Below are positions 22,256 to 34,000 of a stretch of DNA of 64,000 nucleotides, in pieces. Both the position numbers and the translations under genes were made by a program. Below the pieces are notes generated by a model that saw only the letters and a program-made list of their open reading frames with translations, made no database searches and had not been told where the DNA came from. How positions within the stretch are numbered: the stretch's first letter is position 1; every line of letters begins with the position of its first letter. This stretch comes from Rhodamnia argentea (taxonomy: Eukaryota > Streptophyta > Magnoliopsida > Myrtales > Myrtaceae). Where the stretch lies: NCBI RefSeq assembly GCF_020921035.1, contig NC_063156.1, positions 3,472,001 to 3,536,000 of the forward strand, in the 5' to 3' direction.

Positions 22256-25034
22256 TCAAGCTTCGACTGTACTATCCACATCACTTTTAGTCTCTGCAAG
22301 AGTAATAATAATCGGTTGCCATCCTATTTGGGGGTGAACAATCCAGTTCTTGATTGTAATTATCATGTTCAATAGCTGGATTACGTTGCCCAAAGGAAGA
22401 TCTTTTAAGCAAGCTCTCTTGATAATTAAAGCTGCCTCGTACCTGTCAAGTATATTTGTTTAAATAGGAAGAACAGAGAGCAGTCGTATGAATAAGATGA
22501 AGGAGCAAACCGGTGAAATAATGATAAATGAGTATAAACTAGAATAAAGAAGAACAGTATGTTAACCTGGATCTCGTAGCAAACAAGGCTGATCTTCCAG
22601 CTGCAGATGACAGGAAACTTTCTATGCAGTCCCATATTTCTTGCCGGTAATCACCAGGAAGTCCACCAATAATGTTGACACAGTTCCATAATTTCTCATT
22701 TCTACCCACATATAACTGCAGCATCCCTAGATTTTGCTTTACAATCATACGTTGCTCAAGTGCACTAGCCAAGGCCTTTTTCACATCTATATTCTGGAAC
22801 TTAGAATCCCCATAACGTACGCAATCCGTGATGTTTGCTTCAGTAGGAATAATTTTTTCTTCTTTCAAATTGTTCAATGCCAGTATTATAACACCAATAA
22901 GGCCTTGCACATACTCAGAAGGCGGTGTGTATCCCTGACTTCCCCAGACACCATTGCCAGAATCAACATTAACAATTTGAGAAGATGAAGATGAAAATTC
23001 AGGACCACTAGTGTATCTGCTGTCAGGTTGAAATTGTTGACCCATGGACACATGGCTTCTGTTCAATGTATTATAGCTAATTGAGTTAGTAGTTTCACCA
23101 AAGCTGGAATTATTCTCATATCTGTCCATTTGATTGCTGTATTGTGCATAGCTTGGGGATTCAGATAGCCTTCGATTGCCAATATTGGGCATACTCGTGA
23201 GTGGAACAGAAGGAGGTAGCAAAGTGTCAGGCCTTGGAGGAACCAGATTAAAGTCACGACTAGGGTTAGAACGCCGTGGGTTACCATGACCAAAATTAGG
23301 TTGCACTGGAGGGTTGTTTGGAGTAACTGGACGAGGATAGAGATTTTGTGGACAGCCGATAGTCCCATAAAAATCATGTTTGCTAGGAGAACTATTTGGT
23401 TCAGACCTACTGGCAGAGACAATGGACTCACCAGCACTAAAAAATTCATGAGGCGCTTTCTTAAACTGCTTTTCTTGTGTGAATTCCCACTTGTTATGAT
23501 TAGTATTTTTGGTATCTCCATGCATGATACCAGGAAAACTAGCCGTTCTGGTCATGCTTGACGGCGTAGGAGATCTCCAAACCTGTTTTCCATTTGCACT
23601 GTGAGTGTTATCGCTAAGCCTCCCAGTAGTAGAAGTTTGGTACCTTAGTTGAGACATGGACATACTATCAGAAGTCAAGAGTTGACTTGTCTGGGTTGGT
23701 TCGTAAGTTGGGTCCTGTAGCATCCCACCGACGAATGGATAGTTACCATTAGCAAGCTGCAATGATTCAACACTTGCCAGAGGGGATTCTCCACCAGCAA
23801 GATTTGTCCACAACCATATGCTCTTCGCAGCAGCTACAAGTGGAGCAGATGCTTTTTGTGGTTGTGCCAAGAGTATATTATATCTTCTCATACGCAACTG
23901 ATGGAGGGCGTTAGAAAAGTCCCTATCACCAGAAATCAGCAGATAATTTGCTGGAGCAGGATTATCCACAGCCCAAAACAGCATATCAACTAAAATCTTC
24001 TTGTCACTGGCATCCTTTACACCTGTTCATTCACATGAAAAATGTACATCAAAATGCCTACCCTTTGAAACCTTCCTTGGCAAATGGCAAAAATAGGAAA
24101 CACACCATGAAACAATATACATGGCCCTACACATAGCAGATTGATTAAGCGGAAAGTCAAGAACTTTCTAGTTGTAGAACAAAATAAACACTTCAGAGCA
24201 ATATCCAGAGATCACATCATTTGAATGAGTCCGTGACTCTGTCAAATAAATGACAATGTCATGTAAGTCCTCCAAATTCATCACAGCAAACAATTTTAAT
24301 CCAAGTGGTTTCGATTTTGATGCCCAAGCCCATCCATTCTTACAGATGCCTTCCGAAAGGGGGAAAAAACATCTAAATATGACGAATGCACTGATTAAAG
24401 CAAGTGACCAAAATCGTCAAGTGTCCATTTTGGTTCAATAAAGGTTTCATTTGCAGAACATACGAGACAAACCGACTGGACATTTCATCGCTCGATAAGA
24501 TACGAGACTACAACCACCAGTTCCTCACGCATAACACAAAGAAGAGAAAAGAAAACTTGATGAAGAACCTCAAAGAATCACACTATACCAGGCTAGGGTT
24601 ATGCCTACACTAAATCACGCACTCGGCAATCACTACAGCAACAACCTCGCTCGACAAAGAACCATGAGTAAACATCAATTGACATGATAGGGTTCGACCA
24701 TATTACCCGCCGGGACGTGATTCAACGTGATGCCGGTGCTAGAGAGCGCGTTCTGGATCGAACTAGGTATCCCGTTGGTGTCGCCGTAGGCGGAGATCGA
24801 GACAGGCCCGCAATAGTTCATCTTCACCAGAGCTGAACTTATGTTCTGAGCGATCGCATGAGGGTCGCACCCCTTGGGGACGTGGCAGTTCTCTATGTCC
24901 CACCACACCGACGTTTTCGCGCTCACGTACTGGGGCTCCGCCTTCACCGAGGACGACGACGGCGGGGCCGCCGATGTGGAGACGATTGCGGCCGTGGTGG
25001 AGGCGGCGATCGTCCCAGTCACATGTCCGACCAT
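22256..25034 (-). CDS. NYN-domain (limkain-b1/MARF1-type) putative RNA endonuclease with LOTUS-like region
   Basis: Three exons (25034-24707, 24022-22567, 22442-22256) give 656 residues with GT-AG junctions. The start is the ATG at 25034, since the frame upstream has no other ATG. After a Ser/Ala-rich leader, a NYN (PIN-like) nuclease domain occupies about residues 40-190. It has [50 protein letters not shown] and [17 protein letters not shown]. The acidic residues in IEN and GDRDF are the expected metal ligands. A long low-complexity Ser/Pro/Asn region follows. The C-terminal part ([20 protein letters not shown]..., [14 protein letters not shown]) resembles an OST-HTH/LOTUS winged helix and its plant extension ending near [20 protein letters not shown]. 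Relatives are annotated as putative endonucleases. A role in RNA turnover is inferred from the family. Confidence 0.9.
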
Positions 25035-26430
25035 GGCTATCGGGGGGTGGCTACTGTACAGTCGCTGCTTCACGGGCTGAGAGACTGCATTTTGTGTGGA
25101 ATCGCGTGGGTGTATATATTAGGAAGCGGACAGGACGACCAATTTACCGTGTTGACCCTGGTTGTTTTTTTTTTTTTTGGTCGGAAAGAAAGACCCTGGT
25201 TGTTTGACCATGCGGGAAGTGCCAATTGACGATCAATTTACCGTGTTGCCCCGGGACGTGTTTTCGGGGGGAAGAAAACGTACTTTCTAGGATGATTATT
25301 CATATTATTATATAAAATTGTTAAACGAAGAATATTTTTACTATCAATGTTAATTTATGTTTTAACATTTTCAACGAGACTTAGAATATTTTTTTTTCTG
25401 TGTTTGTTTTTTAAGTTAATTTAATTATTTAAAAATAAAACTTATAAACCTTTAATTTTTCTTGAAACAACTCGCCGAGTTATAAGAGTTTTAACTTGCG
25501 CTAAGATGCGAGTTTTAGGATAAACATGGCATCGCATTTACACAATGCGGTAATATTGGGGATGCATTTGTTCATTTCTCTTGAACTCGAGACTCTTTTT
25601 CTCTTACAAATAACTATAAAAATTTCATGATATGTGATTGTTAAATACATAAATTCTTGTAATTTTCATTGCTGTTGGTACTTTTTCGTGGCATTCAATT
25701 GTAACTAAATGGATGGCACAACATCTGACCAAAAAAAAAAAAAAAAATTGGATGGCACAACCCTGTTGAAATGCACAAGAAGGTATCATCATCAGACGAG
25801 GGTTTTTACTGATGAAATCCCAAAATTTCCAACATATTTAGGAAAATTATCGTTGTATAATAAAATTTACTAATTATCGATCTCGTTCAGAGGTTGATAG
25901 ATGTTCTGAATTTTACAGGAGATTAATCATTTTTCTACTTGTTTGGGTGATCTAATTGTGATTTGCCTAATCTAATGCAAAATTCTAAGTTCAAATTTCT
26001 TTACCTTAGTGACAACATGCTGATGTAATGTACTAATTCAACATCCACATGAAAAAGGCGACGTGCGACCTAAGTCATCATTTCGAACCTTGGAATAAAC
26101 TCTGTCTTAAGTAATTGTTTCATAATTCTGTACTTTAATTAGTTGTTATCTTTTGGTCGCGAAATACCCATTTTTCTTGTATTGATTTCTGTAAAATCGG
26201 TAGTAATAAACTAATAATATTACATGAAAAAGTATTTTCGAGGATCATTTGAAGGATTTAAATTAATATTTAATTCAATGGATGTGCCGTGAGTAATTAT
26301 TAAATATGTATGAATTATGATAAAATGAGTGAGAGTAGCAAGTAGTAGAAATGTTAATTATCCCTTTGTTCTCGCCCGGGCTTTGCTGGGCCGGATAGCT
26401 TCGTCGCGACATTGCTGAGGATTTGTGCAC
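25035..26430. other. Promoter side of the NYN gene and AT-rich intergenic DNA
   Basis: A TATATA-like element at 25113-25118 lies about 80 bp upstream of the NYN gene ATG and could serve as its TATA box, though weakly. The remainder is AT-rich with poly-T and poly-A runs (25166-25178, 25730-25747) and no supported gene. Confidence 0.45.
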
Positions 26431-26827
26431 GCACGCTGTGTCTGAGCAGCATCACCAGAAGGGCAAGTACCAGTTCATTATCTGACGCTGGAAGTAACTA
26501 TTTGTTCATGCGATCATTTTTGGTCCCATTTATGTTGCTTCTTGTTGGAAAACATGTTGACGGAAGTTAGTAGAAGGAAGAAGCAAGCCGGGCTTAATCC
26601 AGAGCCAACCATAGACACTTCAATGTTTGCACAAATTTGAATTATGTGCGCTTGCTCGGTAGCGAGAAGTATGCGCTCTTGCATGGCAGCGAGATGTCCA
26701 GATGGTCCGAGGTTAGCGCCGACATGTTTATGTTTTTGGGAGTCCTTGGCGGGTAGTCTCCTAGAAAGGATCGGGCACAAAACTACTGGCATCACAAAGA
26801 CTGGACTTATAATTTCATATCTCCAAG

Positions 26828-27268
26828 TGTCACGGAGTCCTTAACCATACTTGCATCCCCTTGTGAGCAAAGCTTGATGGTGTCATCGTGGTGAGTGAAC
26901 GATGAAGACGGAAAGATGTAACTGGTTCATAGGACTAGCGTCGGGGTGGTTTGTACTAGGAGTTATAGGCTAGAACGAATATACTCTTAGGAGCTCTAAA
27001 GGCAGTACAAACTAGTAGGGAGCCGATCTTGCTCTTTTGATGAGATCATAGCAAGCCAAAATTAGTTGTGGTGCCTAAATTGTTATGCTCGTCTCGCTCG
27101 ATCGATTGGATGCCCAAGCTTAGTTGGGCATGGTATGATCCTATAGGAGGAGGCTATTTGCCTTACATTGTTCTAAGGGGCAATAGGAGAAGGAAGGCCG
27201 ATCTAGCGTCCTCGACTTGTCAGGTGCTGCATGGGTAATTTGGCAGCCAAATCTATCGCCCCGAGACA
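26828..27268. repeat. LTR 1 of the tandem element
   Basis: It starts TGTCACGG and ends CGAGACA. It shares CCCCTTGTGAG(C/T)(A/G)AAGCTT and ATGCCCAAGCTTA-type blocks with the other two LTRs and is immediately followed by the primer-binding site. Confidence 0.8.
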
Positions 27269-27271
27269 ATA

Positions 27272-27283
27272 TGGTATTAGAGC
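27272..27283 (+). promoter_or_regulatory. Primer-binding site for initiator tRNA-Met
   Basis: TGGTATTAGAGC lies three bases after LTR 1 and differs by one base from the standard TGGTATCAGAGC. The equivalent position after LTR 2 is degraded (TAGTGTCAAAGC). Confidence 0.75.
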
Positions 27284-27811
27284 AAGAATTCCTCCAGAGG
27301 GTGGACGAGTCGGAGAAAACTTGTGGTTTGCCCACTCCAACGAGGGCGAAGAGTGAATCGTCGGAGAAAACCATGCTCAAACAAAGTGCGGCTCTTGAAA
27401 CTAGCTTTCGGGATGCTAATGGGCACGGGAAAGAGCCGATTCCTCACCGACTAGGGATAACATTCTTGGAACAATGCAACGAATCTCAAGATGGGTCTAC
27501 TACCACATTTCAACAAAGGGAGAAACCTCCATCAGCCAATTGGAAGTAGGAAGTGCTTAGAAGGCGAAAGAGGGTGCTGCTAAAAGGTGTAGTTGTCTCA
27601 CAATGTCACACTTGAGAACTCAAGTAACCGAAGGAGCCCGAATGGCCTTTGATTGAAAGGAGCTACCGATGGAGATGAGTTGTTCTGTTGGGCAAGTGCC
27701 CTCCATTCATGTGAGTCTCCACAGCAGCGTTGAAGGTATCAAAGTAACGCAAGGAGGCGACGTAACGACCTACAATGAAGAAGTTGTGGAATTGAGTGGG
27801 GAAGGTTTTCA

Positions 27812-28286
27812 TGGATCGGAAGTTCCGCGACCCCCAACACTACTCCTTCCCCCTTGTGAGTGAAGCTTAATGGTGTCATCATGGTGAGTGAGCGATGTAG
27901 AGAAGAAGACACAACTGGTTCATGGGAGTAGCGTCAAGGTAGCATCAAAGTGTTTTGTATTAGGAGTTCTAGGTTAGAATGTATATACTCTTTGAAGCTC
28001 TAAAGGCGGGATTGGCCTCCCGTATATAAACTAGTCGGGAGTTGATGCAGCTCTCCTAATTAGGCCATGGTAAGTTGAAACCGGTTGTGGCGCCTAAAGT
28101 GTTCCGCTTATCTTGTTCGATCGATTGGATGCCCGAGCTTAACTAGGCATCATACAGTCTAATACGAGGAAGCTATTCGCCTTATTATTCTAAGGGGCAG
28201 CACAAGAAGGAAGGCTGGCTTGGCTTTCTCGACTCTCCAAGCGTTGCACGGGCTAATTTAGTGGCCAAATCCATCGGCCCATGATA
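27812..28286. repeat. LTR 2 (middle) of the tandem element
   Basis: It starts TGGATCGG and ends CATGATA, and is preceded by the purine tract at 27794-27805. It serves as 3' LTR of the first unit and 5' LTR of the second. Confidence 0.78.
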
Positions 28287-28828
28287 ATATAGTGTCAAAG
28301 CGGGAATCCCTCTAGTAGGTGGGTAAGTCAGAAAAAACTTGTGGTTTACCCGGTCTCACAAGGGTGTAGAGTGAATCACTAGAGCAAACCGTGCTCGGGC
28401 AAAGTGCGGCTCTTGAAACTAGCTTCTAGGATGCTAATGGGGGCATAAGAAAGAACGTATTCCTCATTGACTAGGGATAAGATTCCTGGATCAATTTAGT
28501 GAATCTCAAGATGGGTCTGCGACTATGATTTTAACGGAAAAACCTTCATCGGTCTCTTGGAAGTATGAAGTGCTTAGTAGGCGAAAGAGGGTGCTGCCAA
28601 AAGGTGCGGTTGGCTCACAATGCCACACTTGAGAGCTTAAGTAACTAAAGGAGCTCGAATGGCCTTTGATCGAAAGGAGCTACAAATTGAGAAGAGTTGT
28701 TGTATTGAGCAAGCATCCGCCATTCATGTGAATCCCCATAACAGTGTTGATGGTACCGGAGTGACACATGGAGGTGACGTAACAACCTCCAATGAGGATG
28801 TTGCGGAATTGAGTGGGGGACGATGCTA

Positions 28829-29293
28829 TGGACCAGAAGTTCCGTAACCCCCAACCCGTACTCGCATCCCCTTGTGAGTGAAGCTTGATGGTGTCATCAT
28901 GCTGAGTGAGCGACGCAGAGAGGAAGATGCAATTGGTTCATGAGAGTAGCGCCAAGGTGGTATGTACTAGGATTTCTAGGTAAAAATGCATATACCTTTA
29001 GGAACTTTGAAGGTGGGGTTAGTCTCTTGTGTACAAACCGATCGGGAGTTGATGTCGCTCTCTAGATGAAGCCATGGCAAGCTGAAATCAATTGTGGTGC
29101 CTAAAGTATTCTACTCGTCTCGCTCAATTGATTGAATGCCCAAGCTTACCTCAACGTGGTACGATTTGAAACAGGGAGGCTATTCGCCTCATTGTTCCAT
29201 GAGGCAACACGAAAAGGAAGGTTGGTCGGGCGTTCTCGACTCGCCCAGTACCACCCGAGCTAATTCTGCAGCCAAATCTACCGGCCCGTGATA
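28829..29293. repeat. LTR 3 of the tandem element
   Basis: It starts TGGACCAG and ends CGTGATA, then CAAG and the continuation of the disrupted ABCG exon follow. Confidence 0.78.
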
Positions 29294-29397
29294 CAAGCAC
29301 GTTTTTGAGAATGTTTAAAGAGTTTTCAATAGGAAACGAAACTAGAAGGGGGGGGGGGGGTGGAGGGGGAGGGGGTGAGAGCAACGAGAGTTGTGTG

Positions 29398-29937
29398 TAG
29401 GGGTGTGCAATCGGACCGGGTTTACTTAGAACTCGGATTGGAGCACCCAAAAAATAGGTTAGAGAATTGGTTCCCATTCAAACCGGCTCGGGAACCGGTT
29501 CTAAATTTTAGGAACCAATTGGAACCCGGCCGATTCTTGGTTCAAAGTATCAAAGAACCGGATCGATTTTGGAACCGATTTTTAGCTACTGTTAAAAAAA
29601 AAAAAAAGCTAGTCTCGTTTACCTCACATTTTCTATTTTTGGTGGATTGTAATTTCTATTGCTCATAATAGGGATTATTGCTTTGGGTAGATAGTGGGTT
29701 TTATTATTCATATTTACTTTAAATCATTTCATTGCGACTCATATTATTTTGCTGATTAAAAAAAATAGGTTCTTAGGTAAACCCCGTAATCGGACCGAAA
29801 AAACATGTTAGGTTCCAAAATAGGTGTTAGGATAAACATGGTAGATTCCATGTTTTAAAAATTTGGAACCGGTTATAATAGGGTTGGTTTTAGTGTCTAG
29901 GTCCAAAACCTACTCACCCGGCCCATGCTTACCTCTA
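29398..29937. mobile_element. Non-autonomous hAT element (540 bp)
   Basis: The ends are TAGGGGTGTGCA and the complement of TAGAGGTAAGCA. The flanks GTTGTGTG (29390-29397) and GCTGTGTG (29938-29945) form an 8-bp duplication with one mismatch. The interior is full of GGTTCC/GGAACC and CCGGTTC words. 8-bp duplications and YAGGGGTG-type ends are characteristic of hAT. No transposase is encoded. Confidence 0.8.
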
Positions 29938-29945
29938 GCTGTGTG

Positions 29946-31048
29946 AAGTGAGAAGAAATTGAACAAGAAATTTGAAGAGGTTTGCGATTGCGCACATACA
30001 ATTGTAAGGGATGCAATGAACGGAAGAGATTTTTGGTCAACTGGTTAGTTTTATGTAAAATCGCGGCAAATTAGTTGCCTTCTCACTATTAGGATTAGGC
30101 ATACATACCACAATAAAATAAAGAGTAAAAACAAGAAAGTGAATTCAAGATACAAGATTTATCGTGGTTTACTATTAAACTAAGGCATAACTTAAGGGCA
30201 ACATCCAGCAGATGATTCCATTATAATTAGCACCTCCCATATCCTGTTACAATTCTCAATTATAAGAGAAAGTATTACACACACACATATGTAAATATTT
30301 ATTCATGTGTTTAAGCCCAAGCTACTAATAAAATTCGAGCTCAATTATAAAAGTCCTCTTGCGTCACGAGAGTGTTATCCCCTTGCAACTCCCGCCGGGG
30401 TGGCTCTAGGACCTCCACCCGCTCATCGGGAAGTGTGGCCCTCGTGTCTTCTCGAGTCCACAAAAGTCAAAACCGAGAGCTCGCTACCGGTGCCTGGGTC
30501 CCTTATGCCCCGGTCGGGTCCATCGAGGCTGGGCTTAGGACATTGGTGCTCGTGCCCGGATCTCGAGGACAATGCCCGACAAGTCCTCAGTGACCATGCT
30601 TGGTTCCATTGAAGCAGGTCCAGGGCTCCGAAATGGCCCGGCCTGGGTCGCCAACACCCACGACCGGTTCATTAAGGCTGGGCCCAACATATATATCACA
30701 AGATTCTAACGTTTGAAGGGCACAAATACATGCTCTATCATAGAAGGCTAATTGTGTGCCACTCGGCTCTCGGCTTGGTGATTTAGGATCGAGAAGTGTT
30801 GGGAAATGAAATATCGGGGTCGAGGGCACTCGGGTAATTGCTGGCTTTTGCAAATGAGATTGATCCATCTCTTTAAATAATGAGTATGTTGGGAACCAAG
30901 ACCTTTTCCTTAGGTGCATTCCAACCGGTCGGTTTATAGTCGTGTCTCCATACATTGCTTGAGTCCGATGACAAAGGATGTTTCTTGTCTGAAACTACAT
31001 GATCTTTCTAGGTGGAAGTACAAAATGAAGCAGGCTATCCACTTCTTT
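29946..31048. other. Intergenic DNA 3' of the first ABCG gene
   Basis: A GC-rich stretch (30360-30680) has open frames on both strands but no recognisable domain. Positions about 30950-31048 are the 3' flank of the ABCG gene and align with parts of 46270-46714 beside the second copy. The tandem duplication therefore extended past the stop codon. No gene is supported here. Confidence 0.5.
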
Positions 31049-34000
31049 TCATCTCCTTTGGAAGTTCACTTTTGCAATGGCACAGGCGAATATAGACGTG
31101 AAAATGAGCGGAAAGGCCAAAAGCACGATGGCTACGACATATAGTTGATCGTAGTGATATCCAAAGTAACTTTCCAGGAAGGCGCTGATCGTCGACTGTT
31201 GTCCATGAACTGTGATCTCTTTATGAATGTCTCCGTATTGCGAGCTAAGCAGACCTCTCAGTGACCACGCGTTCGGACATATTCGGTAACACCAATGCCA
31301 CCACACCGGAATATCCTGCCGCAAGGGATGGAAAAAGATTAGATGTGTTGAGTCACAACTAATATCCATGACTCAACGTGACAGATATGCTTCCGTCGCT
31401 CCTTGATGGGGTTGCAAAAGTTGAATTAGAGACTTACGGGTCCGGGAATGAGGAACCCAGAGAATAGACTGAAGAGGTTGTAAGAAAAACTCGCGAACAA
31501 TGCAGCCACTTGGTACGTCGGTGTCAGCGAAACCAGCATCATTCCGAAGTAGTTGTAATAGAGCATTGTACAAAACATAATGTAGAAGTACCAAAAGACT
31601 TTGTAGAACGAGACGTAGAAACCTATGGCAGGGAATGTGATCAGCACAAACAGAACCGCTTGCAGGAATATGTATGGAATTTCGATAACCACCTGCAACA
31701 TACTTGAGGGGCATGATATCTTCGTTAAGATACGGAAGAACAAGAAATATATCAGTAATGAGTCCGGAGAATAAATAGTGAAGGAGCATGAATCAGTGAC
31801 CTGAGCAAATGAATAGGACCACGACGAGTACATTCCTGCGAATCTTTCCCTGTAGACAACGATACGCTCGGTAGCAACAAATGGCAGAACTGAAGTGCTG
31901 TTGCCTACCCCCGTGAATTGCAAAAAGATAAACATCGATCCAAGTATGTTGAGAAGATCCTGCTCGTCATTTCTTCAAAACAAAGAATCATGTTTGAGCA
32001 TCTTAGATGGTGAGTTTTACAAGCTCCTAATCCTGATGTTTGACAAGCTACAAAAGATTTTCCCCGGACTAAGTAGGTTAACGAACAACAACTTACATTT
32101 CCTTTCCTTTCTGCCAAAGGAGAGCGGCACACAACAAGGAAGACGCTGTAATGAAAAGCGGGCGCACCAGGTTGTATTTAGGGCTTCTCCAGTAGGTTAA
32201 ATGTTGTTTCCACAAGCATGTTTTGAACTGCTCCCAACTATTTTGCGGGAAGCGTGCAGAGAAACATGTTTCTTTTGTGCCAGGTGCCGGCAAACTTAGT
32301 TCTCTAACTAGTTCTTGGTTCATCCTACAGAGATCAACAAAATACATCAACAGACATCACTCATACCCCGTAGCAAGCACAAGAAGCATCATTTATGAGC
32401 ACATGTTGTCATTTTCTGGGCAGCACTCCAAGTTAGAATCACATGAGAGACAGATTTTACAAATTGTGTGCCCAATGAGCACATAATGCATGCTTAACAT
32501 GTGCTTTGAACATTCTTCTAATGTGTGCTTACCTGCACTGATCAGACTCCTTATAAATGACGCTGTAGTCTATACCAAGTTGAGATTCTAGCGAAGGACT
32601 AGTGATCTCCAGCATCCACGTTGCAGGGTTGTAATTATCCTTGATTTTTGGCACTCCAGGAATACTCTGGACGAGGGAAATACACGGATTCATTAGTCAA
32701 GCTATCTTAATTCAGTTTAAGTTTTTTCGTCTCCAGTGTAGTACCTGATAAGACCAATAGTTTAGGCATTGGTTGCAGCTTATAATAGAAACAATTCATA
32801 ATTAATGACGTGCAAATTATGAAAGAGAAGTAAAATTGAAGAGCTCACGCCTGAGATGTAACACTTACCTCAAAATATTTAATAAGCTTGTTTGAATGCT
32901 CGCCAAGCTCTCCAGAGTATATCATTTGACCCCCTCTTTTCAACAGGATCAGCTGCATTGTTTATCAAATGCGATGTGTTTCAGTCATGTTCTTCTCAGT
33001 TATTAATGCACCTAAGGAAAATATGTGGAGTGAGTTGTGCATCGTGCAAGAGCTGACATGTGAATACGATGTATACCGAAACTCTATTGTCTAAGCATGT
33101 AATTACAGCAATTAAAATAAACTGTTGTAGGAATAAACACATTAGCAAGTTACCTCGTCAAAAGCCTCAAATATGTCAATGCTTGGCTGGTGAATAGTGC
33201 ACACAATTGTCCTCCCTGTGCTAACAATATTCTTCACGACTCGCATTACAATGGCGGCTGCTCTGGCATCAAGACCAGAAGTAGGTTCATCCATGAATAT
33301 GATTGACGGGTTAGAAACAAGCTCCACTGCTATAGTCAGTCGTTTACGCTGCTCAGTTGATATACCGGTCACACCAGGAACACCAACTATAGCACCTTTT
33401 ATATCATCTAGCTCAATCATTTCGAGTACTGCAGCCACAAATTCCTGATTGACAACATACAATTTAGTTTATGCAGATTTAGCTACTAACTAGTGCAAAA
33501 TTTCATCACTCAACATGTGACGCGAGACCAAATTTTATTTTTTCGTGCTTCCTAGACATCAGCTAATTATAGAGACATACCCTACTGCCAGCCATCACTA
33601 CAAAATGACTAGATAGCATATTCGGTGTATTTGAAGAAATTCTGACTGCCATTCAGAATGTCAACAACTTTTATCCAACAATTAGTAAAGAATTGAAATT
33701 CTCGTCTCAAAATGTGATGTACAAAAAACTTCCGGTTTTATCCACTCATTGAAAGCTTTGATGCTGAATTTGTTTGTTGCAAGTTCTGGTCCTGCTCAAA
33801 ATATCAAGAAATAGAGCATTAAAATGATTGCCATATTCTATCCAGATGAAGAAATCTTACGGCTCTCGTATTTTTGTCAGTGTGGGCCGGCAACCTTAAC
33901 CAAGCTGAGTATGCCACCGATTCCTCAATTGTAACTTGTGGAGAATGTATGTCGGTTTGCTCACAGTAGCCAGATATTCTGGCATATGTGGCTTGAACTT

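Larger units (their letters stand above)
26828..29293. mobile_element. Tandem LTR-internal-LTR-internal-LTR element (TRIM-like)
   Basis: Three diverged copies of a roughly 440-475-bp LTR lie at 26828-27268, 27812-28286 and 28829-29293. Two internal segments of about 540 bp separate them. A primer-binding site complementary to initiator tRNA-Met (TGGTATTAGAGC) follows LTR 1, and purine tracts (GAGTGGGGAAGG, GAGTGGGGGA) precede LTRs 2 and 3. No gag or pol frame is present. CAAG flanks both outer ends (26824-26827 and 29294-29297). The interrupted ABCG exon 10 reads on across the insertion, which fixes the boundaries precisely. Confidence 0.85.
26440..29340 (+). pseudogene. ABCG/PDR transporter fragment (exons 6 and 10), split by an LTR element
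   Basis: On the plus strand, opposite to the two full genes, 26550-26625 encodes ENMLTEVSRRKKQAGLNPEP. This matches exon 6 of the neighbouring ABCG genes. The preceding intron sequence is also similar, back to a degraded exon 5 end near 26480. Positions 26752-26827 encode VVS*KDRAQNYWHHKDWTYN..., matching exon 10 with an in-frame stop. The exon continues at 29298 with TFLRMFKEFSIGN, directly after the inserted LTR array (26828-29293). Exons 7-9 and everything after exon 10 are missing. It is a dead piece of the family. Confidence 0.85.
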
